From the NCBI GenBank assembly GCA_036560705.1, contig DATBQR010000054.1, positions 1 through 64,000 of the forward strand: 64,000 bases of DNA, written 5' to 3'. Positions 45,192 through 54,291 of the stretch are shown here, in pieces; position 1 is the first letter of the stretch, and every line of letters starts with the position of its first letter. The DNA is from RBG-16-66-20 sp036560705 (GTDB taxonomy: Bacteria; Pseudomonadota; Gammaproteobacteria; Burkholderiales; SG8-39). A model generated the notes under the pieces. It was not told where the DNA came from and searched no databases. It was given only the letters and a program-made list of their open reading frames with translations. Position numbers and translations under genes: made by a program.

Positions 45192-47155
45192 TTCCCGAGC
45201 TCGGCCACTTCGCCCTCATCGTCGCGCTGGCGATCGCGCTGACGCAGGCCGTGCTGTCGCTGACCGGCGCGGCCCGCGGGATCCCGGGCTTCATCGCGGT
45301 GGCGCGCCCGGGCGCGCAGGGCCAGTTCGTCTTCGTGGCCATCGCCTTCGGCTGCCTCGCCTGGTCCTTCTACAGCAACGACTTCTCGGTGCTCAACGTG
45401 GCGAGCAACTCCAATTCCAGCCTGCCCGCCCATTACCGCATCGCGGCGACCTGGGGCAGCCACGAAGGCTCGCTGCTGCTGTGGGTGCTGATGCTCTCCG
45501 TGTGGATGGTGGCGGTGTCGGTCTTCAGCCGCAGCCTGCCCGACGACATGGTGGCGCGCGTCCTCGGCGTGATGGGCCTGATCGCCGTGGGCTTCCTGTC
45601 CTTCATGCTGTTCACTTCCAACCCGTTCGAGCGCCTGCTGCCCGCCGCCGCCGACGGCCGCGACCTGAATCCGCTGCTGCAGGACCCCGCGATGGTGATC
45701 CATCCGCCGATGCTCTACATGGGCTACGTCGGCTTCTCGGTCGCTTTTTCGTTCGCCATCGCGGCGCTGCTCGACGGGCGCCTCGATGCGGCCTGGGCGC
45801 GCTGGTCGCGGCCCTGGACCACCGCGGCGTGGATGTTCCTCACCGTCGGCATCATGCTCGGCAGCTTTTGGGCCTACTACGAACTCGGCTGGGGCGGCTG
45901 GTGGTTCTGGGACCCGGTGGAAAACGCCTCCTTCATGCCCTGGCTGATCGGCACCGCGCTGATCCACTCGCTCGCCGTGACCGAGAAGCGCGGCGCCTTC
46001 AAATCCTGGACGGTGCTGCTGGCGATCTTCGCGTTCTCGCTCAGCCTGCTGGGGACCTTCCTGGTGCGCTCCGGCGTGCTGACCTCGGTGCACGCTTTCG
46101 CCACCGATCCCAAGCGCGGCGTTTTCATCCTCTGCTTCCTCGCGCTGGTGATCGGCGGCTCGCTCGCGCTGTACGCCTGGCGTGCGCCGCGCGCGGCGCC
46201 GGGCGGACGCTTCGAGCTGCTGTCGCGCGAATCCATGCTGCTCGCCAACAGCGTGCTGATGCTGGTCGCCTGCGCGGCAGTGCTGCTCGGCACGCTCTAT
46301 CCGCTGTTTCTGGACGCGCTCGGCCTCGGCAAGATTTCCGTCGGCCCGCCCTACTTCGAATCGGTGTTCGCGCCGCTGATGGCGCCGGCGATCCTGCTCG
46401 CCGGCATCGGCCCGCTGGTCGCCTGGCGCAGCGGCGACGCCGCGCAGCTCGCGCGGCGGCTGCGCTGGGCGGCGATCGCCGCGCTGCTGGGCGCCCTCTT
46501 CGTGCCGCTGCTGTTCGGCCGCTGGGCGCTGCTCACCAGCGGCGGCCTGCTGCTCGCGCTCTGGATTCTCGGCGGCGCTCTGACAGCTTTAGTTCTGAAA
46601 ATAAAATCAAATGCGAAAATCACCCGCGCTTTCGCCGGCATGCTGCTCGCCCACGCGGGCATCGGCGTGTTCATCCTCGGCGTGACGCTGGTGAAGAGCT
46701 ACGAATCCGAGCGCGACCTGCGCATGGCGCCGGGCGACACCGTCATGCTCGGCGGCTACGCGTTCCGCTTCGACGGCGTGAAGGAAGTCGCCGGCCCGAA
46801 CTATGCGGCGGTGCGCGGCGCCATCAACGTGCAGCGCGACGGCCGGCAGGTCGCCGATCTCGCGCCGGAAAAGCGCATCTACCGCGTGCAGCGCAACCCG
46901 ATGACCGAAGCCGCGATCAACGGCGGCGTCACGCGCGACCTGTACGTGTCCCTGGGCGAGGCCGCGGGCCCGGAGGGAACCGCCTGGACCGTGCGCATCC
47001 ACGTCAAGCCCTTCGTTAAATGGATCTGGAGCGGCTGCCTGCTGATGGCGCTGGGCGGCCTGCTGGCGGCGAGCGACCGGCGCTACCGCGCTTCCTCGCG
47101 CCGGCGCGAGGAAGCGCCGGTCGGCGATGAAACGGTCGTCCGCAGTACCGCATGA
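45188..47155 (+). CDS. ccmF: cytochrome c heme lyase CcmF
   Basis: A 655-residue, about 15-helix protein with the WWD heme motif GWGGWWFWDPVENASFMPW and the four-histidine arrangement typical of CcmF (HEGSL, HPPMLYMGY, AALIHSLAV). It attaches heme to apocytochromes with CcmH/I. An A/T-rich codon patch lies at 46583-46622. Confidence 0.96.
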   Translation: MIPELGHFALIVALAIALTQAVLSLTGAARGIPGFIAVARPGAQGQFVFVAIAFGCLAWSFYSNDFSVLNVASNSNSSLPAHYRIAATWGSHEGSLLLWVLMLSVWMVAVSVFSRSLPDDMVARVLGVMGLIAVGFLSFMLFTSNPFERLLPAAADGRDLNPLLQDPAMVIHPPMLYMGYVGFSVAFSFAIAALLDGRLDAAWARWSRPWTTAAWMFLTVGIMLGSFWAYYELGWGGWWFWDPVENASFMPWLIGTALIHSLAVTEKRGAFKSWTVLLAIFAFSLSLLGTFLVRSGVLTSVHAFATDPKRGVFILCFLALVIGGSLALYAWRAPRAAPGGRFELLSRESMLLANSVLMLVACAAVLLGTLYPLFLDALGLGKISVGPPYFESVFAPLMAPAILLAGIGPLVAWRSGDAAQLARRLRWAAIAALLGALFVPLLFGRWALLTSGGLLLALWILGGALTALVLKIKSNAKITRAFAGMLLAHAGIGVFILGVTLVKSYESERDLRMAPGDTVMLGGYAFRFDGVKEVAGPNYAAVRGAINVQRDGRQVADLAPEKRIYRVQRNPMTEAAINGGVTRDLYVSLGEAAGPEGTAWTVRIHVKPFVKWIWSGCLLMALGGLLAASDRRYRASSRRREEAPVGDETVVRSTA

Positions 47156-47676
47156 AGCGTTTCCTCTGGCCGCTGGGCATCTTCATCCTGCTGGTCGGCT
47201 TTCTCGCCGCAGGGCTGACGCTCGACCCGCGCGAAGTGCCCTCGCCGCTCATCGGCAAGGCGGCGCCCGCCTTCGACCTGCCGGTGCTGCAGCAGCCGGA
47301 CAAGCATTTCATTCCCTCCGACATGCGCGGCAAGGTGTGGCTGCTCAACGTCTGGGCCTCCTGGTGCGTGTCCTGCCGCGACGAACATCCGGTGCTGGTG
47401 GAGCTGTCGAAGAAGGGCGTGCTGCCGATCCTCGGCCTGAATTACAAGGATAAGAGCGAGGACGCGCAGCGCTGGCTGGCGCAGTTCGGCAACCCGTACC
47501 AGGTCTCCGTGATGGACGCCGACGGTCGCACCGGCATCGACTACGGCGTCTACGGCGTGCCGGAGACCTACGTGATCGACGCCGAAGGGGTGATCCGCTA
47601 CAAGCAGATCGGCCCGGTCACGCCGGCGATCCTGGAACAGAAAATCCTGCCGCTCGCGATGGCGCTGAAAAAATGA
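47152..47676 (+). CDS. ccmG: thiol:disulfide interchange protein CcmG/DsbE
   Basis: A 174-residue membrane-anchored thioredoxin-fold protein. The active site is WASWCVSCRDEH (Cys72, Cys75) and the cis-Pro loop reads YGVYGVPETYVID. It keeps apocytochrome CxxCH cysteines reduced for heme attachment. Confidence 0.96.
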   Translation: MKRFLWPLGIFILLVGFLAAGLTLDPREVPSPLIGKAAPAFDLPVLQQPDKHFIPSDMRGKVWLLNVWASWCVSCRDEHPVLVELSKKGVLPILGLNYKDKSEDAQRWLAQFGNPYQVSVMDADGRTGIDYGVYGVPETYVIDAEGVIRYKQIGPVTPAILEQKILPLAMALKK

Positions 47677-48113
47677 GAAGTCTGCTCCTGGCCGTGCTTT
47701 TTCTCGTTGCGGGTCTTTCCATTGCGGAAAATCCGGAAACGGAAAACCGCATCCGCAGCCTGGAAGGAAAACTCCGCTGCCTGGTGTGCCAGAACCAGTC
47801 GCTCGCCGATTCGAACGCCGAGCTGGCGCAGGACCTGCGCCGGCAGCTGCGCGAACAGGTGGCGGCCGGGCGCAGCGACGCCGAGATCACGGACTACCTG
47901 GTGCAGCGCTACGGCGATTTCGTGCTCTACGAGCCGCCCTTCAAGGCCAGCACCGCGCTGCTCTGGATCGGGCCTTTCGCCCTGCTCGCCGGCGCGCTGG
48001 CCGCGCTTGTCGCAATCCTCCGGCGCCGGCGGCGCGCGCCCCAGGAGGCGGCGCTCGGCCCGGAAGAACGGCGCCTGGTCGAGCGCGTGCTCGGGCCCGG
48101 GGACCAGGCATGA
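47673..48113 (+). CDS. ccmH: cytochrome c maturation protein CcmH
   Basis: A 146-residue protein with a signal peptide, the redox motif LRCLVCQNQSLADSNAELA (Cys36, Cys39) and a membrane helix near the C-terminus. It handles apocytochrome thiols with CcmG and CcmF. Confidence 0.95.
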   Translation: MRSLLLAVLFLVAGLSIAENPETENRIRSLEGKLRCLVCQNQSLADSNAELAQDLRRQLREQVAAGRSDAEITDYLVQRYGDFVLYEPPFKASTALLWIGPFALLAGALAALVAILRRRRRAPQEAALGPEERRLVERVLGPGDQA

Positions 48114-49210
48114 TCCTGTTCTGGTCGATCGCCGCGGCCTTCACCGCGGCGGCCCTGCTGTTCCTGCTGCCGCCGCTGCTGCGCAGCCGCACCACGGCGC
48201 CGGACGCGCATGTGGCGGCGAATGCCGCGATCTACCGCGAGCAGCTCGCGGAACTCGCGGCCGACCTGCAGCGCGGCGCCGTCACGCGCGAAGAGTTCGA
48301 ACGCTCCGGCCGCGAGATCGAGCACCGCATCGTCTCGGAGCATGGCCTGCCGGCCGCCCCGCAACCCGCAGGGTGGCGGCCAAACACGGCGGTGGCGGTG
48401 CTGGTCGGCCTGCTGCTCCCGCTCGCCGTGGTGCTCGGCTACCGGCAGCTCGGCGAGCCGCGCGCGCTGGACCCCGAATCGGCGCAGGCCTCCGCGCAGC
48501 AGATGGACGCGCTGGTGCAACGCCTGTCCGCCCACCTGCAGCAGACACCCCAGGACGCCGATGGCTGGACCTTGCTCGCGCGCGCACTGTCTTCGCTGGG
48601 CAGGTACGACCCCGCGTCGCGGGCCTATGCCCGGGCGCTGCAGCTGCTGCCGGACAACCGCGACCTGCTGGTGGAGTTCATCAAGGCGCTCGCGCTCGCG
48701 GGGAGCGCGGAATTCGACGGCAAGAACTACGCCGGCGCGATCGGCTACTGGGAGCGCATCCTGCCGTTCGCGCCGCCGCAATCCGAGTTCGCGCGCACCG
48801 TGTCGGCAAGCATCGCCGAGGCGAGGCAGCTGGGCGGCATCGCCACCCCTGCCGGCGCCTCGCTGCAGGGTATCGTCAGCCTTGCTCCCTCCCTGAAGGG
48901 CAAGGTTTCTCCCGGCGATACCGTCTTCGTGCTTGCCCGGTCGACGGGAGGAAAACCCGGCGGTTCGAAAATGCCGCTGGCGGTGGTGCGGATCACCGCA
49001 GACAAACTGCCTTACTCGTTCGCGCTCGACGACAGCATGGCGATGGCGCCCGACGCGAAGCTCTCCGGCCAGGCCAGGGTCACCGTGGTCGCGCGCATCT
49101 CGAAATCCGGCAACGCGCTGCCGCAGAAAGGCGACATCGAGGGCGCGAGCGCGCCCGTGGCGCCCGGCGCCTCCGGCGTGAAGGTCGTCATTTCGAAAAT
49201 CGTGAACTGA
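48110..49210 (+). CDS. ccmI: cytochrome c maturation protein CcmI (CycH)
   Basis: A 366-residue protein from the ATG at 48110: membrane helices near 5-22 and 95-110, then a TPR region (DADGWTLLARALSSLGRYDPASRAY) and a C-terminal CcmI domain with VFVLAR and MPLAVVR. It presents apocytochrome to the heme lyase. It closes the ccm set. Confidence 0.92.
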   Translation: MILFWSIAAAFTAAALLFLLPPLLRSRTTAPDAHVAANAAIYREQLAELAADLQRGAVTREEFERSGREIEHRIVSEHGLPAAPQPAGWRPNTAVAVLVGLLLPLAVVLGYRQLGEPRALDPESAQASAQQMDALVQRLSAHLQQTPQDADGWTLLARALSSLGRYDPASRAYARALQLLPDNRDLLVEFIKALALAGSAEFDGKNYAGAIGYWERILPFAPPQSEFARTVSASIAEARQLGGIATPAGASLQGIVSLAPSLKGKVSPGDTVFVLARSTGGKPGGSKMPLAVVRITADKLPYSFALDDSMAMAPDAKLSGQARVTVVARISKSGNALPQKGDIEGASAPVAPGASGVKVVISKIVN

Positions 49211-49254
49211 CGCGGGAGGGGAAGACAGGGCTCCTCCCCGTCTACAATCCGTAC

Positions 49255-49818
49255 ATGACCGACGTCACGGGAATCGTGCTCGCCGGCGGCCAGGGGCGCC
49301 GCATGGGCGGCGTGGACAAGGGCCTGCAGCTGCTGCACGGCAAGCCGATGGTGGCGCAGGTGCTCGCGCGCCTCGCGCCCCAGGTCTCCGAGATCGTCAT
49401 CAACGCCAACCAGAACCTCGACGTCTACGCCGGCTTCGGCCATCGCGTGGTGCCCGACGCCATCGGCGGCTTCGCCGGCCCGCTCGCCGGGTTGCACGCG
49501 GGGCTCGGCGCAGCGCACCACCCTCTCGTGCTCACGGCGCCCTGCGATTCGCCCTTTCTGCCGCACGATCTTTTCGCCCGCTTGAGAAGCAAGCTCGGCG
49601 AGAACGAGCTGGCGGTGGCGAAAACGGGAGATCAAGCGCATCCGGTTTTTGCCCTCGTCAGGACTTCGGTGAAGAAAAATCTTGAAAACTTCCTGTCCGG
49701 CGGCGGCCGGAAAATCGACGCCTGGTATTCATCGCTCAAGGTCGTCGAAGTGTCGTTCGACGACGAAGCCGACGCCTTCCGCAACATCAACACGCGCGAA
49801 GAACTGAAAGAGGCATGA
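49255..49818 (+). CDS. mobA: molybdenum cofactor guanylyltransferase MobA
   Basis: A 187-residue protein from the ATG at 49255. The GTP-binding GIVLAGGQGRRMGGVDKGL, PDAIGGFAGPLAGLHAGL and APCDSPFLP motifs are intact. It attaches GMP to Mo-molybdopterin to form the bis-MGD-type cofactor. TACAAT lies six bases before the start. It overlaps moeA copy 2 by four bases. Confidence 0.95.
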   Translation: MTDVTGIVLAGGQGRRMGGVDKGLQLLHGKPMVAQVLARLAPQVSEIVINANQNLDVYAGFGHRVVPDAIGGFAGPLAGLHAGLGAAHHPLVLTAPCDSPFLPHDLFARLRSKLGENELAVAKTGDQAHPVFALVRTSVKKNLENFLSGGGRKIDAWYSSLKVVEVSFDDEADAFRNINTREELKEA

Positions 49819-51077
49819 GCAGCATCGCGCAGGTGGTGAGTTGCCTGGACGGCTACGATCCGGAGGCGCTGCGCGTGGACAAGGCCGGCGAGGCGATCCG
49901 CGCCTGCCTGACGCCGGTCGCAGAAACCGAAACCGTCCCGCTGCGCGAAGCGCTCGGCCGCGTGCTGGCGCAGGAAATCGTGCCGCAGATCGACGTTCCC
50001 GGCCACGACAATTCGGCAATGGATGGCTGGGCCGTCAGAAGCAGGGATCTTTCCTTCGAAAAGGAAATTCAACTTCTGGAAATCGGTAAGGCACTTGCCG
50101 GTAAGCCCTTCCACAACCCGGTCGGTGCCGGAGAATGCGTGCGCGTGATGACCGGGGCGGTGATGCCGGACGGCGCGGACACGGTGGTGGTGCAGGAAAT
50201 CTGCCGCGCCGAAAACGGCCGCGTCGCGGTGCCGCCCGGCCAGAAGGCGGGCCAGAACGTGCGCGCCGCCGGCGAGGACCTGAAGGCGGGCGTGCCGGTG
50301 CTGCACGCCGGGCAGCCGGTGCGCGCCGCCGAACTCGGCCTGATCGCCTCGCTCGGCATCGGCGAAGTGCGCGTCCGGCGCCGGTTGCGGGTGGCGTTCT
50401 TCTCCACCGGCGACGAACTGACCTCGATCGGCACGCCGCTCAAGGAAGGCCAGGTCTACGATTCCAACCGCTACACCCTGCACGGCATGCTGCGCGGCCT
50501 CGGCGTGGAGATCATCGACATGGGCGTGGTGCGCGACGATCCCGCCCTGCTGGAAGCCGCCTTCAGGAAGGCGGCTGCCGGCGCCGACGCCATCATCACC
50601 ACCGGCGGCGTGTCGGTCGGCGAGGCCGATTTCGTCAAGCAGCTGATGGCGCAGCTGGGCGAGGTGCTGTTCTGGAAAATCGCCATGCGCCCCGGCCGGC
50701 CGATGGCCTTCGGCAAGATAGGCAAGGCATTTCTGTTCGGCCTGCCGGGAAATCCGGTCGCCGTGATGGTGACGTTCCATCAGTTCGTCCGCGATGCCCT
50801 GCTTTTCCTCGGCGGCAGGACGGATTCCTTTGAAATTCCGCTGTTGAAAGCAGTCAGCGAAACCGCCGTCCGGAAAGTCCCCGGCCGCACCGAGTACCAG
50901 CGCGGCGTCGTCTACCGCGACGGCAGCGAGTGGAAAGTGCGCACCACCGGCCAGCAGGGTTCGGGCGTGCTGCGTTCGATGTCGGAGGCGAATTGCTTCA
51001 TCGTGCTCGAACACGAGCGCGGCAAGGTTGCGGCGGGCGAACGGGTGCAGGTCCAGCTGTTTGAGGGCTTACTGTGA
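49815..51077 (+). CDS. moeA: molybdenum insertase MoeA (copy 2)
   Basis: A 420-residue MoeA with QIDVPGHDNSAMDGWAVRS, GECVRVMTGAVMPDGADTVVVQE, STGDEL, YDSNRYTLHGM, TTGGVSVGEADFVKQL and GLPGNPVAVMVTF. Compared with copy 1 it is slightly longer and coupled to mobA rather than moaDE. Two insertases in one genome can serve different metals (Mo and W) or different enzymes; which does what cannot be told. Confidence 0.95.
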   Translation: MSSIAQVVSCLDGYDPEALRVDKAGEAIRACLTPVAETETVPLREALGRVLAQEIVPQIDVPGHDNSAMDGWAVRSRDLSFEKEIQLLEIGKALAGKPFHNPVGAGECVRVMTGAVMPDGADTVVVQEICRAENGRVAVPPGQKAGQNVRAAGEDLKAGVPVLHAGQPVRAAELGLIASLGIGEVRVRRRLRVAFFSTGDELTSIGTPLKEGQVYDSNRYTLHGMLRGLGVEIIDMGVVRDDPALLEAAFRKAAAGADAIITTGGVSVGEADFVKQLMAQLGEVLFWKIAMRPGRPMAFGKIGKAFLFGLPGNPVAVMVTFHQFVRDALLFLGGRTDSFEIPLLKAVSETAVRKVPGRTEYQRGVVYRDGSEWKVRTTGQQGSGVLRSMSEANCFIVLEHERGKVAAGERVQVQLFEGLL

Positions 51078-51090
51078 AGCAGGGCCTGCT

Positions 51091-51636
51091 GTGAAGCCCC
51101 GCGCCGAGGCGATGAGCCGCATCCATCCCGATCTCGCGCCGCTCGCGCGCGTCGCCAAGACCTTCAGCAAGGCATTTCGCACCACGGGCAAGGTGAACGA
51201 GCCCGGCCTGGCCGCCGCGCTGCGCGGGGCCGTGGCGGGGAACACCGGCTGGCTAAGGCGCGAACACCGCGTCGGCGACCCCGCGCGCTTCATGCGCCAC
51301 CTGCTCTATGTAGACCCCGACGACGACTTCGTCATCACCGCGATCACCTGGCTGCCGGGCCAGCAAAGCCCGGTGCACGGCCACTACGTATGGTGCGCCT
51401 ACGGCGTCGCCGAGGGCGAGCTGACCGAGGAAATGTTCCGCGCGCCGGGCGCCCTGCTCGAAACGATCGGCACGAAAGCGATCCGCGCCGGCGAGCTCGC
51501 CGACATCGACCTCGGCGGCCCGCTGTACCACCGCGTCTCCAACCGCACGCAGCGGCCGCTGGTGACGCTGCATGTCTACGGCGTGGCCTCCGGCAGCCTC
51601 ACCACCGGCATCAACCGGCTCTACGGCGAGGAATGA
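51091..51636 (+). CDS. cysteine dioxygenase-family cupin
   Basis: About 181 residues from the GTG at 51091 (an ATG at 51112 is an alternative). The cupin iron site reads QSPVHGHYVWCAYGV with the third histidine in PLYHRVSN, as in bacterial cysteine or thiol dioxygenases. It would oxidise cysteine or another thiol (for example 3-mercaptopropionate) to a sulfinate. It lies between moeA and ctaA, and its stop overlaps ctaA by four bases. Confidence 0.85.
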   Translation: MKPRAEAMSRIHPDLAPLARVAKTFSKAFRTTGKVNEPGLAAALRGAVAGNTGWLRREHRVGDPARFMRHLLYVDPDDDFVITAITWLPGQQSPVHGHYVWCAYGVAEGELTEEMFRAPGALLETIGTKAIRAGELADIDLGGPLYHRVSNRTQRPLVTLHVYGVASGSLTTGINRLYGEE

Positions 51637-52643
51637 ACGCGAGCGATCGCCGGGCTGCCAGGGACGGCCGCGCCGTGGCGGCGTGGCTGCTCGTCTGCGC
51701 GGCGTTCACCTTCGCGATGGTGGTGGTGGGCGGCATCACGCGCCTCACCGAATCCGGCCTGTCCATCGTCGAGTGGCAGCCGCTCGTGGGCGCCCTGCCG
51801 CCGATGTCGCAGGCGGACTGGGAAGCATTGTTCGCCAGGTACCGCGAGACGCCGCAATACGCCCAGGTGTTTTCCGCGATCGGCCTGGAGGGTTTCAAGA
51901 GCATCTTCTGGTGGGAGTACAGCCACCGCCTGCTCGGGCGCGCGATCGGGCTGGTGTTCCTCTTGCCGTTTTTGTTCTTTTATTTCAAGAACAGATTGTC
52001 TGGAACCCTGACGTGGAAACTCGCCGGCATCTTCGTCCTCGGCGGCCTGCAGGGCGCGCTGGGCTGGTACATGGTGCAGAGCGGCCTGGTGGACGATCCG
52101 CGCGTCAGCCATTTCCGCCTTACCGCGCACCTCGGCCTGGCGCTGCTGATTTTCTCGGCGGAGCTTTGGCTTGCCCTTGATTTATTGATTCAATCACACG
52201 ACAAAAAGCGCAGCCCGCTTTCCCTGGTGGTCCTTGGCACGGTCTTCGTGATGGCGCTCGCCGGCGGCTTCGTCGCCGGCCTGCGCGCGGGACACGCCTA
52301 CAACACCTTCCCGCTGATGAACGGCCACCTCGTTCCGCCCGAGACCTTCATGCTCGATCCCTGGTGGCGCAACTTCCTCTGGAACGTCGCCACCGTGCAG
52401 CTCGTGCACCGAACCATCTTCTGGCTGCTGCTGATCCTCATCCCGGCGCTGTGGTGGCAGGCGCGGCGCACGCCGGCGAAGATCGCCGCGCACCACCTGC
52501 TCGGCATGTTCCTCATCCAGGCCGCGCTGGGAATTTCCACCCTGTTGCTCGCGGTGCCGATTCCGCTTGCGGCTGCACACCAGGCCGGGGCCGTTCTATT
52601 GCTGGCCACTGCGCTCTGGACCGCGCAAAGCTTTCGCTCCTGA
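51633..52643 (+). CDS. ctaA: heme A synthase CtaA/Cox15
   Basis: A 336-residue eight-helix protein. GGITRLTESGLSIVEWQPLVG, FWWEYSHRLLGR, HFRLTAHLG, LVHRTIFWLL and AAAHQAG carry the conserved Glu and four heme-binding histidines. It hydroxylates heme O to heme A for aa3-type oxidases. Two A/T-rich codon patches lie at 51955-52010 and 52165-52210. Confidence 0.94.
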   Translation: MNASDRRAARDGRAVAAWLLVCAAFTFAMVVVGGITRLTESGLSIVEWQPLVGALPPMSQADWEALFARYRETPQYAQVFSAIGLEGFKSIFWWEYSHRLLGRAIGLVFLLPFLFFYFKNRLSGTLTWKLAGIFVLGGLQGALGWYMVQSGLVDDPRVSHFRLTAHLGLALLIFSAELWLALDLLIQSHDKKRSPLSLVVLGTVFVMALAGGFVAGLRAGHAYNTFPLMNGHLVPPETFMLDPWWRNFLWNVATVQLVHRTIFWLLLILIPALWWQARRTPAKIAAHHLLGMFLIQAALGISTLLLAVPIPLAAAHQAGAVLLLATALWTAQSFRS

Positions 52644-53101
52644 AGGCGGCGGGGCTTTATGCCCTGTCCCTGCTGTTTCTCGCAGCAGTGGTGATGTTCT
52701 GCTTCAAGATGTGGGAAGACCATGCCAGCGGCGCGTGGCCCCGCGCACCGGGAACGGTTGTCAGGAGCTACACCGATCACCTGTGCCCGGGAAGAAACCA
52801 GCGCTGGGCGGTCAGGATCGTCTACCGCTACACCGTTGACGGGCAAGCGCGCGAGGCCAAGAGAGTCGGGAACAGCGACCCCGTCTATTGCGATGTGGAG
52901 CGCGAGAAGGCTGCCGGCTGGCTACTCGAACACTACCCCGCGGGGAAACCGGTCGAGGTTTCCTACAACCCCTCGGATCCTGGCGCGGCGTTCCTCCAGC
53001 CCGGGCAGGTCTCCTACGCCGACATCGCAGAGACGCTCGTCCTGCTTATGTTCACGATTGCCGCTTTCCGCGGTGCATCGACGGTCCGATCGCGCATGTG
53101 A
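52640..53101 (+). CDS. DUF3592 membrane protein
   Basis: About 153 residues if translation begins at CTG 52640, which overlaps the ctaA stop (CTGA). No ATG/GTG/TTG lies before the first membrane helix (KAAGLYALSLLFLAAVVMF); the first standard codons (GTG 52688, 52691, ATG 52694) would cut into it. The middle has GTVVRSYTD, VYRYTVDGQ and VSYNPSDPGAAFLQPG typical of DUF3592; a second helix lies at the end. Function unknown. Confidence 0.75.
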   Translation: MKAAGLYALSLLFLAAVVMFCFKMWEDHASGAWPRAPGTVVRSYTDHLCPGRNQRWAVRIVYRYTVDGQAREAKRVGNSDPVYCDVEREKAAGWLLEHYPAGKPVEVSYNPSDPGAAFLQPGQVSYADIAETLVLLMFTIAAFRGASTVRSRM

Positions 53102-53104
53102 GAC

Positions 53105-54205
53105 TCAACCGCCGGGCTTGCGCTCCTCCGGCAGCCGGACGACGTTGGCGGACGAAATAGCGGGTCCGGGCGCGGGCGCTTCGAGCTCGGCCGATTCGAT
53201 TTTCTGGAACTGCTGGGAGATTTTCCGGCTGGAGGTCTGCACGTCCTCTGCATCCTGGTGCGCCTGCCGGATGTGGTCGGCGAGCTTCTTCATGCGCTCG
53301 TCAAACCTGCGGAAGTCGCCGCCCAGCCTGCCCAGCGCGTCCTTGATGACGTGGATCTGCTTGCGCGTCTCGACGTCTTTCAGCACCGCGCGCGCGGTGT
53401 TCAGCACCGCCATCAGGGTAGTCGGCGAGACGATCCAGACGCGCTTCGCCTGGGCGTAGTCCACCACCTCGGCGTGATAGGCGTGGATCTCGGCGAACAC
53501 CGCCTCCGCCGGGACGAACATCACCGCGCCGTCGGAGGTCTCGTTCTCGATGATGTATTTCGAGGCGATCGCGTCCACGTGCTTGCGCAGGTCGCTGCGG
53601 AACATCTTCTGCGCCGCCGCGCGCTCCGCATCGCCGCCCTCGAACATGCGGTTGTAGTTCTCCAGCGGGAATTTCGAATCCACGCACACCAGGCCGGTCG
53701 GATCGGGCATCCGCAGCGCGCAGTCGACCCGCGTGCCGTTGGACAGGGTGTACTGCATCTCGAAGGCGTTCGGCGGCATGACGTTGCGCACCAGGGCTTC
53801 GAGCTGGACTTCGCCGAAGGCGCCGCGCGATTTCTTGTCGCCGAGCAGCTCCTGCAGGCTCACCACACTGCCTGTGAGCGAATCGATTTTCTTCTGCGCC
53901 TCGTCGATCACCGCGAGGCGCTGCATCACGCTGAGGAAAGTCTCGTTGGTCTTCTTGAAACCCTCGTCCAGCCGCTCGCTGACCCTGCCGGAGATCTGGT
54001 CGAGGCGTTGCTCGAGCTTGGCCGCCAGGCCTTCGCGCAGTTCGCCGAGCTGGCCGCCGATCCGATCACCCTGCTTCGTCAGGCCGTCATGCAGATCGCC
54101 GAGCATCTGGCGGTGCTTTTCTTCCAGCGTTTTCTGAACCTTGAATACCAGAAAGACCGCGACGACCAGAACGGCAGCGGCAATCAGGAGCGCGATCTCG
54201 GACAT
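53105..54205 (-). CDS. rmuC: DNA recombination protein RmuC
   Basis: A 366-residue protein: one N-terminal membrane helix, a long coiled coil (about 30-110), then the RmuC nuclease-like core RGAFGEVQLEALVRN, RVDCALRMPDPTGLVCVDSKFPLENY and AVMFVPAEAVFAEI. It restricts inversions and rearrangements at repeats and has recently been tied to DNA end processing. TAGAAT lies six bases before the ATG. Confidence 0.94.
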   Translation of the reverse strand: MSEIALLIAAAVLVVAVFLVFKVQKTLEEKHRQMLGDLHDGLTKQGDRIGGQLGELREGLAAKLEQRLDQISGRVSERLDEGFKKTNETFLSVMQRLAVIDEAQKKIDSLTGSVVSLQELLGDKKSRGAFGEVQLEALVRNVMPPNAFEMQYTLSNGTRVDCALRMPDPTGLVCVDSKFPLENYNRMFEGGDAERAAAQKMFRSDLRKHVDAIASKYIIENETSDGAVMFVPAEAVFAEIHAYHAEVVDYAQAKRVWIVSPTTLMAVLNTARAVLKDVETRKQIHVIKDALGRLGGDFRRFDERMKKLADHIRQAHQDAEDVQTSSRKISQQFQKIESAELEAPAPGPAISSANVVRLPEERKPGG

Positions 54206-54211
54206 CGTCCG

Positions 54212-54241
54212 ATTCTAATCCCTCGCGCCGGCCGCGGTCAT
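54212..54241 (-). promoter_or_regulatory. putative rmuC promoter
   Basis: On the minus strand ATGACC (54241-54236), an 18-base spacer and TAGAAT (54217-54212). Only six bases separate the -10 from the ATG at 54205, again suggesting a leaderless transcript. Confidence 0.45.
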
Positions 54242-54291
54242 CCCGGAATGGCAAGGCTCGGCTAAGATGACCGCCGGAAGGGAGGTTGGTC

